The translations under genes were made by a program, and so were the position numbers. From Eggerthella timonensis (GTDB lineage: Bacteria > Actinomycetota > Coriobacteriia > Coriobacteriales > Eggerthellaceae), in contig NZ_FXXA01000002.1 of NCBI RefSeq assembly GCF_900184265.1, positions 824,734-888,733 of the forward strand: 64,000 bases of DNA. Reading direction: 5' to 3'. Positions 8,408 through 17,212 of the stretch are shown one piece after another. Position 1 is the stretch's first letter, and the number at the start of each line of letters is the position of its first letter. The notes beneath the pieces are model-generated. The model saw nothing but the letters and a program-made list of their open reading frames with translations, made no database searches and was not told the DNA's origin.

Positions 8408-10348
8408 ATGCGCAAGTTCAAAACCGAGAGCAAGAAGCTGCTCGACCTCATGATCAACTCCATCTACACGAACCGCGAGATCTTCCTGCGCGAGCTCATC
8501 TCGAACGCGTCGGACGCGGTCGACAAGCTGTACTTCCGCAGCCTCACCGACAAGGACATCCAGCTAGGCAAGGACGAGCTGGGCATCCGCGTTGCGTTCG
8601 ACAAGGACGCGCGCACGATCACGGTCAGCGACAACGGCATCGGCATGACGAAGGACGAACTCGACCGCAACCTGGGCACCATCGCGCACTCCGACAGCAT
8701 GGAGTTCAAGACGGACAACGCCGACGTGCAGGGCGACGACGTGGACATCATCGGCCAGTTCGGCGTGGGCTTCTACTCCGCCTTCATGGTGGCGTCCAAG
8801 GTGCGCGTCGTGTCGAAGGCGTACGGCAGCGACGAGGCCTGGGCCTGGGAGAGCGACGGCGTCGAGGGTTACACCATCGAGGAGGCCACGCGCGAGGGCC
8901 ACGGCACCGACATCATCCTCACCATCAAGGACAACACCGACGAGGATAGCTACGACACGTTCCTCAGCGAGTTCAGCCTGAAGAACCTCATCAAGCGCTA
9001 CAGCAACTACGTGCGTTACCCCGTGCAGATGGAAGTGTCGAAGACGCGCCAGAAGCCGAAGCCCGAGGACGCCGGCGACGACTACCAGCCGGAATACGAG
9101 GACTACACTGAGATCGACACCATCAACTCGATGATCCCCATCTGGAAGCGCAGCAAGTCGGAAGTCACCGACGAGGAGTACCACGAGTTCTACAAGACCG
9201 ACTTCCACGACTTCACCGACCCGGCGCGCACGTTCAGCATCCACGCCGAGGGCGCGCTCAGCTACGACGCGCTGCTGTTCATCCCCGGCCGCGCTCCGTA
9301 CGATCTGTACAGCAAGGACTTCAAGAAGGGCCTCGCGCTGTACAGCTCCAACGTGCTGATCATGGAGAAGTGCGAGGAGCTGCTGCCCGACCACTTCAAC
9401 TTCGTGCGCGGCGTGGTGGACAGCCAGGACCTGCAGCTGAACATCAGCCGCGAGACGCTGCAGCACAACAGCCAGCTGCGCGCCATCGCGAAGAAGATCG
9501 AGAAGAAGATCACGTCCGAGTTGAAGAAGATGCGCGACAACGACCGCGAGGAGTACGAGAAGTTCTTCGAGAACTTCGGCCGCGGCCTGGAGTTCGGCAT
9601 CTACAACAGCTACGGCTCGCTGAAGGACCAGCTGGCCGACTTGTTGCTGTTCTACTCGGCAAAGCAGGAGAAGCTGGTCACGCTGGACGAGTACTTGGCC
9701 GCCGCCCCTGCCGACCAGAAGGCCATCTACTACGCGGCGGGCGAGAGCATCGAGCGCCTGGGCAAGATGCCCATCGTGAAGACGGTGTTAGGGAAGGGCT
9801 ATGACGTGCTGCTGTGCACGAAGGACGTCGATGAGTTCTGCTTCCAGGCGATGATGACGTACGGCGCGCCCGCGTCCGAGGGTGAGGAGGCGCCGGAGCC
9901 GCTGGAGCTGAAGAACGTGGCGTCGGGCGACCTCGATCTGGCCTCCGAGGAGGAAAAGAAGGAAGCCGAGGAGACGACGAAGGACAACGAGGCCCTGTTC
10001 GCCGCCATGAAGGATGCGCTGGGCGACTCGGTGACGAAGGTGGCCGTGTCGTCGCGCCTGGAGGATGCGCCGGCGTGCATCACCGCGGCGGGCCCGGTGT
10101 CGCTCGAGATGGAGCGCATCATGGCGCAGATGCCCGACGGCGGCGACGCCATCAAGTCCGAGCGCGTGCTTGAAGTGAACGCGAAGCACGCGGTGTTCGA
10201 CGTGCTGCGCGCTGCGCAGGAAGCCGGCGACGCCGACAAGGTGAAGCTGTACGCGGAGCTGCTGTACAACCAGGCGCTGCTGGTTGAAGGCCTGCCCATC
10301 GAGGATCCGGTAGCCTATGCGAACGCCGTGACGAAGCTGATGGCGTAA
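8408..10348 (+). CDS. htpG: Molecular chaperone HtpG (Hsp90)
   Basis: 646 residues, the usual length. The N-terminal GHKL ATPase is clear: MINSIYTNREIFLRELISNASDAVDKL, DNGIGMTKDELDRNLGTIAHS, then GQFGVGFYSAFMVA. The middle domain (LLFIPGRAPYDLY, VRGVVDSQDLQLNISRETLQ) and the C-terminal dimerisation domain (SRLEDAPACIT...ERIMAQM) follow. An acidic, lysine-rich linker (ASEEEKKEAEETTKDNEA) separates them. It is a cytoplasmic ATP-dependent chaperone. The start at ATG 8408 follows AAGGAGAG. The gene stands alone, behind a sigma-70-type promoter and a CIRCE operator. Confidence 0.97.
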   Translation: MRKFKTESKKLLDLMINSIYTNREIFLRELISNASDAVDKLYFRSLTDKDIQLGKDELGIRVAFDKDARTITVSDNGIGMTKDELDRNLGTIAHSDSMEFKTDNADVQGDDVDIIGQFGVGFYSAFMVASKVRVVSKAYGSDEAWAWESDGVEGYTIEEATREGHGTDIILTIKDNTDEDSYDTFLSEFSLKNLIKRYSNYVRYPVQMEVSKTRQKPKPEDAGDDYQPEYEDYTEIDTINSMIPIWKRSKSEVTDEEYHEFYKTDFHDFTDPARTFSIHAEGALSYDALLFIPGRAPYDLYSKDFKKGLALYSSNVLIMEKCEELLPDHFNFVRGVVDSQDLQLNISRETLQHNSQLRAIAKKIEKKITSELKKMRDNDREEYEKFFENFGRGLEFGIYNSYGSLKDQLADLLLFYSAKQEKLVTLDEYLAAAPADQKAIYYAAGESIERLGKMPIVKTVLGKGYDVLLCTKDVDEFCFQAMMTYGAPASEGEEAPEPLELKNVASGDLDLASEEEKKEAEETTKDNEALFAAMKDALGDSVTKVAVSSRLEDAPACITAAGPVSLEMERIMAQMPDGGDAIKSERVLEVNAKHAVFDVLRAAQEAGDADKVKLYAELLYNQALLVEGLPIEDPVAYANAVTKLMA

Positions 10349-10356
10349 AACTTGTT

Positions 10357-10396
10357 GAAGCGGGGGCGCTCGTGCTGGCGAGGCCCCTTCGTTTTT
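10357..10396 (+). terminator. htpG terminator
   Basis: An imperfect hairpin, GAAGCGGGGGCGCTCG against CGAGGCCCCTTC, is followed by GTTTTT. This is a standard intrinsic terminator 9 bp past the htpG stop. Confidence 0.75.
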
Positions 10397-10412
10397 GCCG
10401 CGCGCGAACGAA

Positions 10413-10428
10413 TGTTTCACGTGAAACG
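10413..10428. other. parS-like site 1
   Basis: TGTTTCACGTGAAACG matches the ParB-binding consensus TGTTTCACGTGAAACA except for the last base. It is intergenic, downstream of htpG. Confidence 0.85.
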
Positions 10429-10497
10429 CGCGAAGCAACTTCTTCTTGGGAAGCCCTTGTCGTCTTGGCGGCAAGGGCCTTTGCTTAGCTTTCGAAG

Positions 10498-10658
10498 GGC
10501 GCAAAAGGGTAGCCATGACAAAGTTTTCCGTGGCAAACCTCGGGTGCTTCGAAGTGGTGGGGCGTGCGACCTGGTCTTACGGTAAGGACCCTCTTCATCG
10601 GGCGACGAGAACGAGCCGAAGGCATGCTCGGAATTGTCATGGCTCCTGTTTTGCGTCC
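10498..10658. repeat. Long inverted repeat B (class-1 arms)
   Basis: The left arm near 10498-10520 (GCGCAAAAGGGTAGCCATGA) pairs imperfectly with 10634-10658 (CATGGCTCCTGTTTTGCGTC). The minus strand of the loop contains ACCAGGTCGCA (10575-10565). It lies between convergent htpG and the nucleotidase gene. Confidence 0.8.
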
Positions 10659-10678
10659 AACTTTTCTGCGGCGGGGGT

Positions 10679-12625
10679 TTAACGCCGCGCGCCTACGGCG
10701 ACGGCTCCTGTTGCTGCCGCTGCCGCTGCCGCTGCGACCGCGACGGCTCCGACGACCGCGGTGCCTGCGGGATCGCCGGTGGCTGCGAGTGGCTTGCCGC
10801 CGGGGCCGGGGCCTGCCGCGGGCTCCTCGACGGGCTCGGGCTCGGGCGTCGGCAGGGGCGTGGGCTCCGGATCGGGACCGTCCTTGATCACGATGCGACC
10901 CTGACCTGCGGGATTCGCGTATTCCTCGCCGATCGCCCCCTTCAAATCGTACTGGATGTACTCGATGAGGGCCTTGTTGTCCAAATCGAGCAGCACGGCC
11001 TCGTCGTTCATGAACATGTTCAGGCCGTCGCCGCCGTCCACGAGCAAGAACGTGTGCGACACCAGCTTGTAGCGCCGGTTCACGTCGAGCGGTTCGCCGT
11101 TCACCCGCACGTCGCGCACGCGGTACTCGCCCGTCACGCCGCCGAAGCTGCCGCCTGGCATCTGTACCGACGACGGGATGTCCGTGCGCACGGTGTAGGT
11201 GAGGCCGGACACGTGCTGCAGCCCGCCGCTCGGCTCCGGCAGCTTCGCCGCGCCCGCTTCCAGCGCATCGAGGATGTTCTGGCCCAGCGTGTCCACATAG
11301 CACAGCTGGTTGTTGTAGGGCTGCACGTTGATGAGGTCGCCGTACGTCACGTCGCCCGGCTCGATGTTCGCGCGGATGCCGCCGCCGTTGACGAAGCCGA
11401 TGTCGGCCATGACCCCGCCGTGCCAGGCCAGCGCCAGATACGCGTCGGCCACGAAGTCGCCGAGGTTCGTCTCGTGCGCACGCACGGCCCAGGTGTAGTT
11501 GTCGTCTTCGAGCGCGACGAGACGCACGTCCGACGTCCCGACGACGCGTCCGGTGATCTGCGCGAGATCCGCCTGCAGCCCGGCGATGTAGGCGGCCGTG
11601 TCGGCGTCTTTGCCGTTCCACGTCTCGATGATGCTGGCGGTGCCGTTCGTTGTGGACGCGGTGACGGTTTTCGCACCGTCCGACGCGAACGCGGTAATCG
11701 TGCCGGACGCGGGGTCGATCACCACCTGGCCGATTCCCACCAGCTGGGTTCCCGTTTGCGTGACGAGCACCGGTTCGCCGTTCTTGTTGGGAGGCGTTTG
11801 CGCGTACAGCTCGTGCGAATGCCCGTCGATCATCACGTCGATGCCGCTCGTGTTCGCCACTACGGACGTGCTGGTCCAGCGTGCGGTCACGCCCTTTTGG
11901 CCGAGGTGCGCGATCGCCACCACGTAGTCGGCTCCGTCGGCGCGCGCCTTGTCCGCGGCCCGCTGCACGGCGTCGTACAGCTTCGCGCCGGACTCGTCCT
12001 CGCAAAAGCCGTAGCGATACGACCCGCCTTCTTGAAAGTGGGCGGGGGAGGATTTCGTCAGCGATTCAGGCGTGCAGATGCCCAGGAACGCGACCTTCTT
12101 CTTGTTGGCGCCCGTGCCGTATTCGCGCATGGCGCACGCGTCGAACATGAGGCTCCCCGTGCGCAGGTCGGTGAAGTTGCATGAAAGGTACTTCGCCTTC
12201 GCGCGCGCGACCAGCGTGTTGAACTGGGTCATCCCGTAGTCGAACTCGTGGTTGCCGGGGATGGCGAACTCGTAGCCGCACTTGTTCATGATGTCGATAA
12301 GGTACTCGCCGTTCGTCAGCGTGCCCATGGCCTTGCCCTGTACGGCGTCGCCCGCATCTACGAGCGTCACGTTGCCAGCTCCGTACATGGAGCGCATGGT
12401 ACCGACGTAGTTCACGAGTTTCGCGTACCCCAGATTGTCGTCCACGGCGCAATGCACGTCGTTCGTGTGCACGATGACGATGGGGCCGGGTTGCGGTGCG
12501 GCTTCGGCGATCGCCGGTTCGTCGGCCAGCGCGCGGGTTGGCAGCGCGAGCGAGGCGAGCGCCACGGCGGAGAGCGTGCAGAACGATCGGCGGGTTATGC
12601 GGTGGGGAGCGGGCGGGTGCAGCAT
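10679..12625 (-). CDS. Exported 5'-nucleotidase/2',3'-cyclic phosphodiesterase (UshA/CpdB family) with LPXTG-like tail
   Basis: 648 residues from the ATG at 12625, preceded by GAGGAGGCACCC. The N-terminus has a twin-arginine-like signal (TRRSFCTLSAVALASLALPTRALA). The metallophosphatase domain shows IVHTNDVHCAV, VDAGDAVQGKAMG, IPGNHEFDYG, AHLGQKG and DGHSHELYA, supplying the metal ligands. The C-terminal nucleotidase domain includes LVALEDDNYTWAVRAHETNLGDFVADAY and FVNGGGIRANIEPGDVTY. The tail is a Pro/Glu-rich spacer, then LAATGD, an Ala/Val-rich helix and GARR. This resembles a degenerate sortase signal, so wall anchoring is plausible. It releases nucleosides and phosphate outside the membrane. 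Confidence 0.9.
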   Translation of the reverse strand: MLHPPAPHRITRRSFCTLSAVALASLALPTRALADEPAIAEAAPQPGPIVIVHTNDVHCAVDDNLGYAKLVNYVGTMRSMYGAGNVTLVDAGDAVQGKAMGTLTNGEYLIDIMNKCGYEFAIPGNHEFDYGMTQFNTLVARAKAKYLSCNFTDLRTGSLMFDACAMREYGTGANKKKVAFLGICTPESLTKSSPAHFQEGGSYRYGFCEDESGAKLYDAVQRAADKARADGADYVVAIAHLGQKGVTARWTSTSVVANTSGIDVMIDGHSHELYAQTPPNKNGEPVLVTQTGTQLVGIGQVVIDPASGTITAFASDGAKTVTASTTNGTASIIETWNGKDADTAAYIAGLQADLAQITGRVVGTSDVRLVALEDDNYTWAVRAHETNLGDFVADAYLALAWHGGVMADIGFVNGGGIRANIEPGDVTYGDLINVQPYNNQLCYVDTLGQNILDALEAGAAKLPEPSGGLQHVSGLTYTVRTDIPSSVQMPGGSFGGVTGEYRVRDVRVNGEPLDVNRRYKLVSHTFLLVDGGDGLNMFMNDEAVLLDLDNKALIEYIQYDLKGAIGEEYANPAGQGRIVIKDGPDPEPTPLPTPEPEPVEEPAAGPGPGGKPLAATGDPAGTAVVGAVAVAAAAAAAATGAVAVGARR

Positions 12626-12745
12626 GGGTGCCTCCTCGAAACGAGCGCGAAAACGCGGCCCATTCAGTATACCGTGCGGGGCGTGCGAACCGGAATCCCC
12701 GAATTCGCATGTTTGCGCACGGCGTTCGTCGGCTATACTCGGCGC

Positions 12746-13504
12746 ATGGAACAGCCTCGCACCTACACCACCTCGTACATCGCGAGGGCCGTCGGCGTGC
12801 ATCCGAACACGGTGCGTCTCTACGAGCGCATCGGGTTCATCACCGCGCCCGAGCGTCGCCCGAACGGATATCGCGTGTTCACCGACTTGCATCTGCTGCA
12901 GGTTCGTCTCGTGCGCGCGGCGCTCAACGTGGAACTCGTGCAGAACGGGTTGCGCCGGGAGGTGCTCGCCATCGTCGAGGCGATGGCGCGTCAACGTTAC
13001 GATGAGGCGATCGCCCTGGCCGAACAGCGCATCGACCACCTGCGACGCGAGCGCACCGCTGCCGAGGACGCCCTTCGCCATGTGCGCGACCTGCTGGCGC
13101 GTGCCGACGGCCCTGCTCGCACCGAGCCGCTCATGCTGACGCGCAAGGAGGCGGCCGACTCCTTGGACACCAGCATCGATGCGCTGCGCAATTGGGAGAT
13201 GAACGGCCTGTTGCAGGTCAAACGCAAGCGGAACGGCTACCGCGTGTACAGCGCCGCCGATCTCAACCGTCTGGCCATCATTCGCGCGCTGCGTGCCGCG
13301 AACTACTCGCTGGCCGCCATCCTGCGGTTGCTCGACGCGCTCGACCGCGATGCGGCTGCCGACATCGGGCATGTGCTGGACCATCCCGATCCCGACGATG
13401 ACATCTTGTCGGTGTGCGACCGCCTGCTCACGTCGCTCGATGCGGCGGAGCGCAACGCCTTCGAAATGATCGAACTGCTTGAGCGCATGAAAAATCTCGC
13501 CTGA
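12746..13504 (+). CDS. MerR-family regulator with two tandem HTH domains
   Basis: 252 residues from the ATG at 12746. Two MerR-type winged helices are present in one chain. The first is near residues 7-50 (TSYIARAVGVHPNTVRLYERIGFITAPERRPNGYRVFTD). The second is near 131-175 (LTRKEAADSLDTSIDALRNWEMNGLLQVKRKRNGYRVYSAADL). A helical linker (YDEAIALAEQRIDHLRRERTAAEDALRHV) separates them. There is no metal-type cysteine pattern, so a small-molecule ligand is likelier. It sits 73 bp upstream of an ABC exporter operon in the same orientation and is its probable regulator; it is also divergent from the nucleotidase gene. Confidence 0.85.
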   Translation: MEQPRTYTTSYIARAVGVHPNTVRLYERIGFITAPERRPNGYRVFTDLHLLQVRLVRAALNVELVQNGLRREVLAIVEAMARQRYDEAIALAEQRIDHLRRERTAAEDALRHVRDLLARADGPARTEPLMLTRKEAADSLDTSIDALRNWEMNGLLQVKRKRNGYRVYSAADLNRLAIIRALRAANYSLAAILRLLDALDRDAAADIGHVLDHPDPDDDILSVCDRLLTSLDAAERNAFEMIELLERMKNLA

Positions 13505-13577
13505 GCAAACCCTCCACTTTGCCACCAGAGTTGGCGCGTCTTCTAGTATCTTCGGCGACCGAAAGATAGGAGGACGT

Positions 13578-14438
13578 ATGAACGACGTAGTACATGTACG
13601 CGACCTGGTGAAATCGTATGGAGACGCGCCTGCGGTGGACGGAGTAAGCTTCGACGTGGCCGCCGGCGAGACGTTCGGGCTGCTGGGCGCGAACGGAGCG
13701 GGGAAGACCACGACGCTCGAATGCCTGCTGGGCGTGAACCGCCCCGATGCGGGGAGCGTCACCATTCTGGGCCTTGACCCGCGAGCTCGGCGCAAGGAGC
13801 TGTTCCAGCGGGTGGGCGTACAGTTCCAGGAGGCGCGTTACCAGGACAAGATCACGGTGGACGAGCTGTGCCGCGCGACGCGCGCGCTGTATCGCGAAGC
13901 CGACGATCCGGCCGATCTGCTTGCGCGATTCGGCCTGGCGGAGGTGCGCTCGCAGGCCGTCGAATCGCTCTCGGGCGGTCAACGCCAGCGCCTGTTCGTG
14001 GTGCTGGCGCTCATCCCGCGTCCCGAGGTGGTGTTCCTCGACGAGCTGACCACGGGGCTTGACGTGAAAGCGCGTCGCGACGTGTGGAATCTGCTGGACG
14101 AAATGCGCCAACAGGGTATGACCATCGTGTTGACCAGCCACTTCATGGACGAAGTGGAAGCGCTGTGCGATCAGGTCGCCATCCTGCGCAAGGGACGCAT
14201 CGTCTTTTCCGGCACGGTGGCCGAGGCCGTGGCGTCCGGTCCCTTCGCCAGCTTCGAGGACGCGTATCTCGCGTACGCCGAGCCCGACGCATCCGCCAAG
14301 CGCGTCGAGCACGCTGGGACAGCCGAACCCGACGCATCCGCCGAGTCCGCCGAGCCCGACGCATCCGCGATCGCCGCACCCGGTGATGCAACCGCAACCC
14401 CTCATCCCGCCGAAGGAGGCGCCCATGAAAGCCTTTAG
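13578..14438 (+). CDS. ABC-2 exporter ATP-binding protein with repeat-bearing C-terminal tail
   Basis: 286 residues from the ATG at 13578 after TAGGAGG. It has Walker A (LLGANGAGKTTTLECL), Q-loop (GVQFQEARYQDK), signature SLSGGQRQRLFVVLAL and Walker B (EVVFLDELTTGLD), and the switch His in LTSHFMDEVE. This is the DrrA/CcmA-type ATPase of drug or antibiotic exporters. Beyond the usual end near residue 235 is a low-complexity tail with three copies of AEPDASA, coded by near-identical DNA repeats between about 14279 and 14373. The permease start lies inside this tail. Confidence 0.9.
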   Translation: MNDVVHVRDLVKSYGDAPAVDGVSFDVAAGETFGLLGANGAGKTTTLECLLGVNRPDAGSVTILGLDPRARRKELFQRVGVQFQEARYQDKITVDELCRATRALYREADDPADLLARFGLAEVRSQAVESLSGGQRQRLFVVLALIPRPEVVFLDELTTGLDVKARRDVWNLLDEMRQQGMTIVLTSHFMDEVEALCDQVAILRKGRIVFSGTVAEAVASGPFASFEDAYLAYAEPDASAKRVEHAGTAEPDASAESAEPDASAIAAPGDATATPHPAEGGAHESL

Positions 14439-15168
14439 CACCCTGTTCGGAGTCGAGTTCCGCCTGTCGCTGCGCGACATGAACATGCCCATCTTCGCCG
14501 TGATCATGCCCGTAGTGGTGATGCTGGTCGTCGGCATGATGTTCGGCGGCCAGCCCGCTTACGAAGGCGCGGACTACACGTTCGTGGCGCAGTCGGTGGG
14601 CGCGGTATCGGCCATCGCCATCTGCGCCGGCGGCGCGATGGGTCTGCCGCTCGTGGTGTCGAACTACCGGTACCGCAAGATCCTCAAACGCTACTTCGTG
14701 ACGCCCATCAGCGTGTACACCATTCTGGCGGTGCAGGTGGCCATCTACACCGTGTACGCGTTGATCTCGGCCGTGCTCGTGTTCGGAGTGGCCGCGCTGT
14801 TCTTCGGGTACGCGTTCACGGGCTCGTGGCCGGCGTTCGTCGGGTCGTACGTGCTGGTGCTGGCGGCCATGCTGGCGCTCGGCATGATGGTGGGCGGCCT
14901 TGCTCCGAACGAGAAGATCGCGGGCGTGCTGGCCAGCGTGCTGTACTTCCCCATGCTGCTGCTGTCGGGGACGACGCTGCCCTACGAGATGATGCCCACC
15001 GCCGTGCAGCGCGTGGCCGACCTGCTGCCGCTTACCCAGGGCGTGAAGCTGCTGAAGGCCACGTCGCTCGGGCTGCCGGTTGACCAGGCCATCGTGCCGG
15101 TGGTGATCATGGTGGTGTGGGCCGTGGCGTGCACTGCGATCGCCGTGCGCTTCTTCAAGTGGGAGTAG
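14425..15168 (+). CDS. ABC-2 family exporter permease
   Basis: 247 residues from the ATG at 14425, preceded by AAGGAGGCGCC and overlapping the ATPase gene by 14 bp. Six hydrophobic helices are visible, among them MPIFAVIMPVVVMLVVGMMF, LAVQVAIYTVYALISAVLVF, FVGSYVLVLAAMLALGMMVG and GVLASVLYFPMLLLSGTTLP. The last, with the ABC-2 signature region, precedes LPLTQGVKLLKATSLG. It forms the membrane half of the exporter with the preceding ATPase; the substrate is unknown, and a drug, lipid or peptide is possible. Confidence 0.9.
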   Translation: MKAFSTLFGVEFRLSLRDMNMPIFAVIMPVVVMLVVGMMFGGQPAYEGADYTFVAQSVGAVSAIAICAGGAMGLPLVVSNYRYRKILKRYFVTPISVYTILAVQVAIYTVYALISAVLVFGVAALFFGYAFTGSWPAFVGSYVLVLAAMLALGMMVGGLAPNEKIAGVLASVLYFPMLLLSGTTLPYEMMPTAVQRVADLLPLTQGVKLLKATSLGLPVDQAIVPVVIMVVWAVACTAIAVRFFKWE

Positions 15169-15184
15169 CAGACGATCGCCCGAG

Positions 15185-15221
15185 GAGAGGGGCCGGGCGC
15201 GGCGCGGCGCCCGGCCCTCTC
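15185..15221. terminator. Strong GC hairpin after ABC exporter
   Basis: GAGAGGGGCCGGGCGC (15185-15200) pairs with GCGCCCGGCCCTCTC (15207-15221) with one bulged base and a 6-nt loop. It lies between convergent genes. Confidence 0.6.
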
Positions 15222-15261
15222 GGCACCAGCTGCGTCGACCCCCGCGTCGCAGCAGTCGCAA

Positions 15262-15431
15262 CTCGTGGCCGTTTTTGACAGGTATACGTGCATCGCCCGA
15301 GGCCATTTGGGAATTCGGCATCCTGAGAGGTCCACCGATCTGGGGAAACGTAGAAACCTCGAATTGACAACCTCATGAAGAACTCGTTTTGCGCATGCAA
15401 ACGACGTACGTCCGTCAAAAGCGGCCACGAG
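15262..15431. repeat. Long inverted repeat, 28-bp imperfect arms
   Basis: Arms 15262-15289 (CTCGTGGCCGTTTTTGACAG...) and 15404-15431 pair with a few mismatches. The minus strand of the 114-nt loop has CCCCAGATCGG (15345-15335), a variant of the shared loop core. Both flanking genes end here. Confidence 0.8.
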
Positions 15432-15456
15432 TCGTCGAATCCGCGACCCTCTCGCG

Positions 15457-15978
15457 CTACTGCACTATGCGGGCGCGGGCGTATTCCTGGGCATCGGCGA
15501 TGTAGGCCTCCTGGGAGTGCTCGATGTTGCGCGCCACCGCCTCGGCGTCGAGCGTGCGGATCACCTTGCCGGGCACGCCCACCACGAGCGAGCACGGCGG
15601 GATCACCGAGCGCTCCTTCACGAGCGCACCGGCCGCGATCATCGACCCGCGGCCGATTACCGCGCCGTTCATCACCGTGGCGTGCATGCCCACGGTCACG
15701 TCGTCCTCGATGGTGGCGCCGTGCACGATGGCGTTGTGGCCCACCGACACGCGATCGCCCAGCGTGACAGGGCAGCCGTAGTCGCTGTGCAGCATGGCGT
15801 TGTCCTGCACGTTGCTGTTCGCGCCGATGCGGATAGGCGCCACTTCGCCGCGGATCACCGCGCTGAACCATACCGAGCTGCCCTCGGCCATCGCCACGTC
15901 GCCGCAGATGGCGGCATTGGGCGCGATGAACGCCGCGCGCTCCACATCGGGGAACATCCCCTTGAATTCAACGAGCAT
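15457..15978 (-). CDS. Gamma-carbonic-anhydrase-like hexapeptide-repeat protein (YrdA/PaaY family)
   Basis: 173 residues. Left-handed beta-helix hexapeptide repeats run from about residue 15 to 135 (FIAPNAAICGDVAMAEGSSVWFSAVIRGEVAPIRIGANSNVQDNAML). Histidines in MLHSDYG, VGHNAIVHG and VGMHATV lie where the family binds its metal. A short C-terminal helix follows (DAEAVARNIEHSQEAYIADAQEYAR). Members are trimeric and cytoplasmic; only some have carbonic anhydrase activity, so that function is not certain. The ATG at 15978 follows AAAGGAC. Confidence 0.88.
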   Translation of the reverse strand: MLVEFKGMFPDVERAAFIAPNAAICGDVAMAEGSSVWFSAVIRGEVAPIRIGANSNVQDNAMLHSDYGCPVTLGDRVSVGHNAIVHGATIEDDVTVGMHATVMNGAVIGRGSMIAAGALVKERSVIPPCSLVVGVPGKVIRTLDAEAVARNIEHSQEAYIADAQEYARARIVQ

Positions 15979-16187
15979 GCCAGTCCTTTCCCTCGAGTTT
16001 GCCTAACCAGTATCCCGGAGCCGCGCGCCCCGCGCATCGCAAGTTCCATGCGATTCTCGCCGCCGAGGCGGTTACGCATCCTCGACGGGCAGGCGACGGC
16101 GCACGTGCGGAGCGTCGCGGGTGCGTGCGGGTGCGGTATGGTCGCAGGACGATAGGTTCGGCGACCCTGCGCGGAAAGAAGGCTCTC

Positions 16188-16973
16188 ATGTTCGACGATC
16201 TCAAGGGCAAGACGGTGGTGGTGACGGGCAGCTCGAAGGGGTTGGGCGCCGCCATGGCGCGGCGCTTCGGCGCCGAGGGCATGAACGTGGTGGCGAACTA
16301 CCGCTCCGACGAAGAGGGCGCGCGCGAGACGGTGCGGGCCATCGAGGAGGCGGGCGGCGCGGCGGCTGCCGTGCAGTCGGACGTGAGCAAGGCCGAATGC
16401 GTGGACGCGCTGTACGATGCGGCGATGTTCTCGTTCGGCGGCGTCGACATCTGGGTGAACAACGCAGGCATCGAGGCGGACGCGCCGACCGACCAGAAGA
16501 CCATCGAAGAGTGGCAGCGCGTGATCGACGTGAACCTCACCGGCGTGTTCGCGGGCTCCCAGCGCGCGATTCAACACTTTCTCGAACACGATATGCCGGG
16601 TTGCATCATCAACCTGTCGTCGGTGCACGAGGTGATTCCCTGGCCGCACTTCGCCGACTACGCGGCCAGCAAAGCGGGCGTCGGCATGTTGACGAAGACG
16701 CTGGCGCTCGAGTACGCCGACCGCGGCATCCGCGTGAACGCCATCGCGCCCGGCGCCATGAACACGCCTATCAACGCGCAGAAATTCGCCGACCCCGAGG
16801 CGCGCGCCGCTACCGAGCGGCTCATCCCGATGGGGTACGTGGGCGCGCCCGAAGACGTGGCCGCGGCGGCGGCCTGGCTCGCGTCGAACCAGGCAAGCTA
16901 CGTGACCGGCACCACGCTGTTCGTCGACGGCGGCATGACGCTGTACCCCGGCTTCCAGTTCGGCGAAGGCTGA
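16188..16973 (+). CDS. Short-chain dehydrogenase/reductase, glucose-1-dehydrogenase/FabG-like
   Basis: 261 residues from the ATG at 16188 after AAAGAAGG. Classical SDR motifs are present: TGSSKGLGAAMARRFG (cofactor loop), NYRSDE (an arginine after beta-2 suggests NADP(H)), WVNNAGIEAD, catalytic Ser in INLSSVHEVIPW, YxxxK in YAASKAG, and FVDGGMTLYPGFQFGEG at the end. The closest families I recognise are glucose 1-dehydrogenase and 3-oxoacyl-ACP reductase. It is monocistronic, between two divergent or convergent neighbours, so context does not identify the substrate. Confidence 0.88.
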   Translation: MFDDLKGKTVVVTGSSKGLGAAMARRFGAEGMNVVANYRSDEEGARETVRAIEEAGGAAAAVQSDVSKAECVDALYDAAMFSFGGVDIWVNNAGIEADAPTDQKTIEEWQRVIDVNLTGVFAGSQRAIQHFLEHDMPGCIINLSSVHEVIPWPHFADYAASKAGVGMLTKTLALEYADRGIRVNAIAPGAMNTPINAQKFADPEARAATERLIPMGYVGAPEDVAAAAAWLASNQASYVTGTTLFVDGGMTLYPGFQFGEG

Positions 16974-16995
16974 GGCCGCGCTAGCAGGCCGGGGC

Positions 16996-17165
16996 TTCGT
17001 GGCAGATTTTGAGAGTTTTTCGTCGTCGGAGGTTCAGAATTTCGCCTACGATGCCCGCTTCTGTTCAGTGATCCCGCATTTTCGCAGGTCAAATCGCTGC
17101 GCCCAATGCCGGGGGTTCCGTCGATTCTCGAACTATGACGAAAAACTCGCGAAATCTGCCACGAA
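16996..17165. repeat. Long inverted repeat, 29-bp arms
   Basis: Arms 16996-17024 and 17137-17165 (TTCGTGGCAGATTTTG...) pair with two mismatches; partial pairing continues into the loop. The loop has TTTTCGCAGGTC near 17083. It lies between convergent genes. Confidence 0.85.
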
Positions 17166-17212
17166 ATCGACTTTCGGTGCCGCTCGCCTCGCCGCTTTCC
17201 GCAACCGCGTCG

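Noticed and set aside
10679-13795. Nucleotidase extended to 1,038 codons
   Set aside because: The first 390 codons run antisense to the MerR and ABC genes; the ATG at 12625 has a ribosome site and signal peptide.
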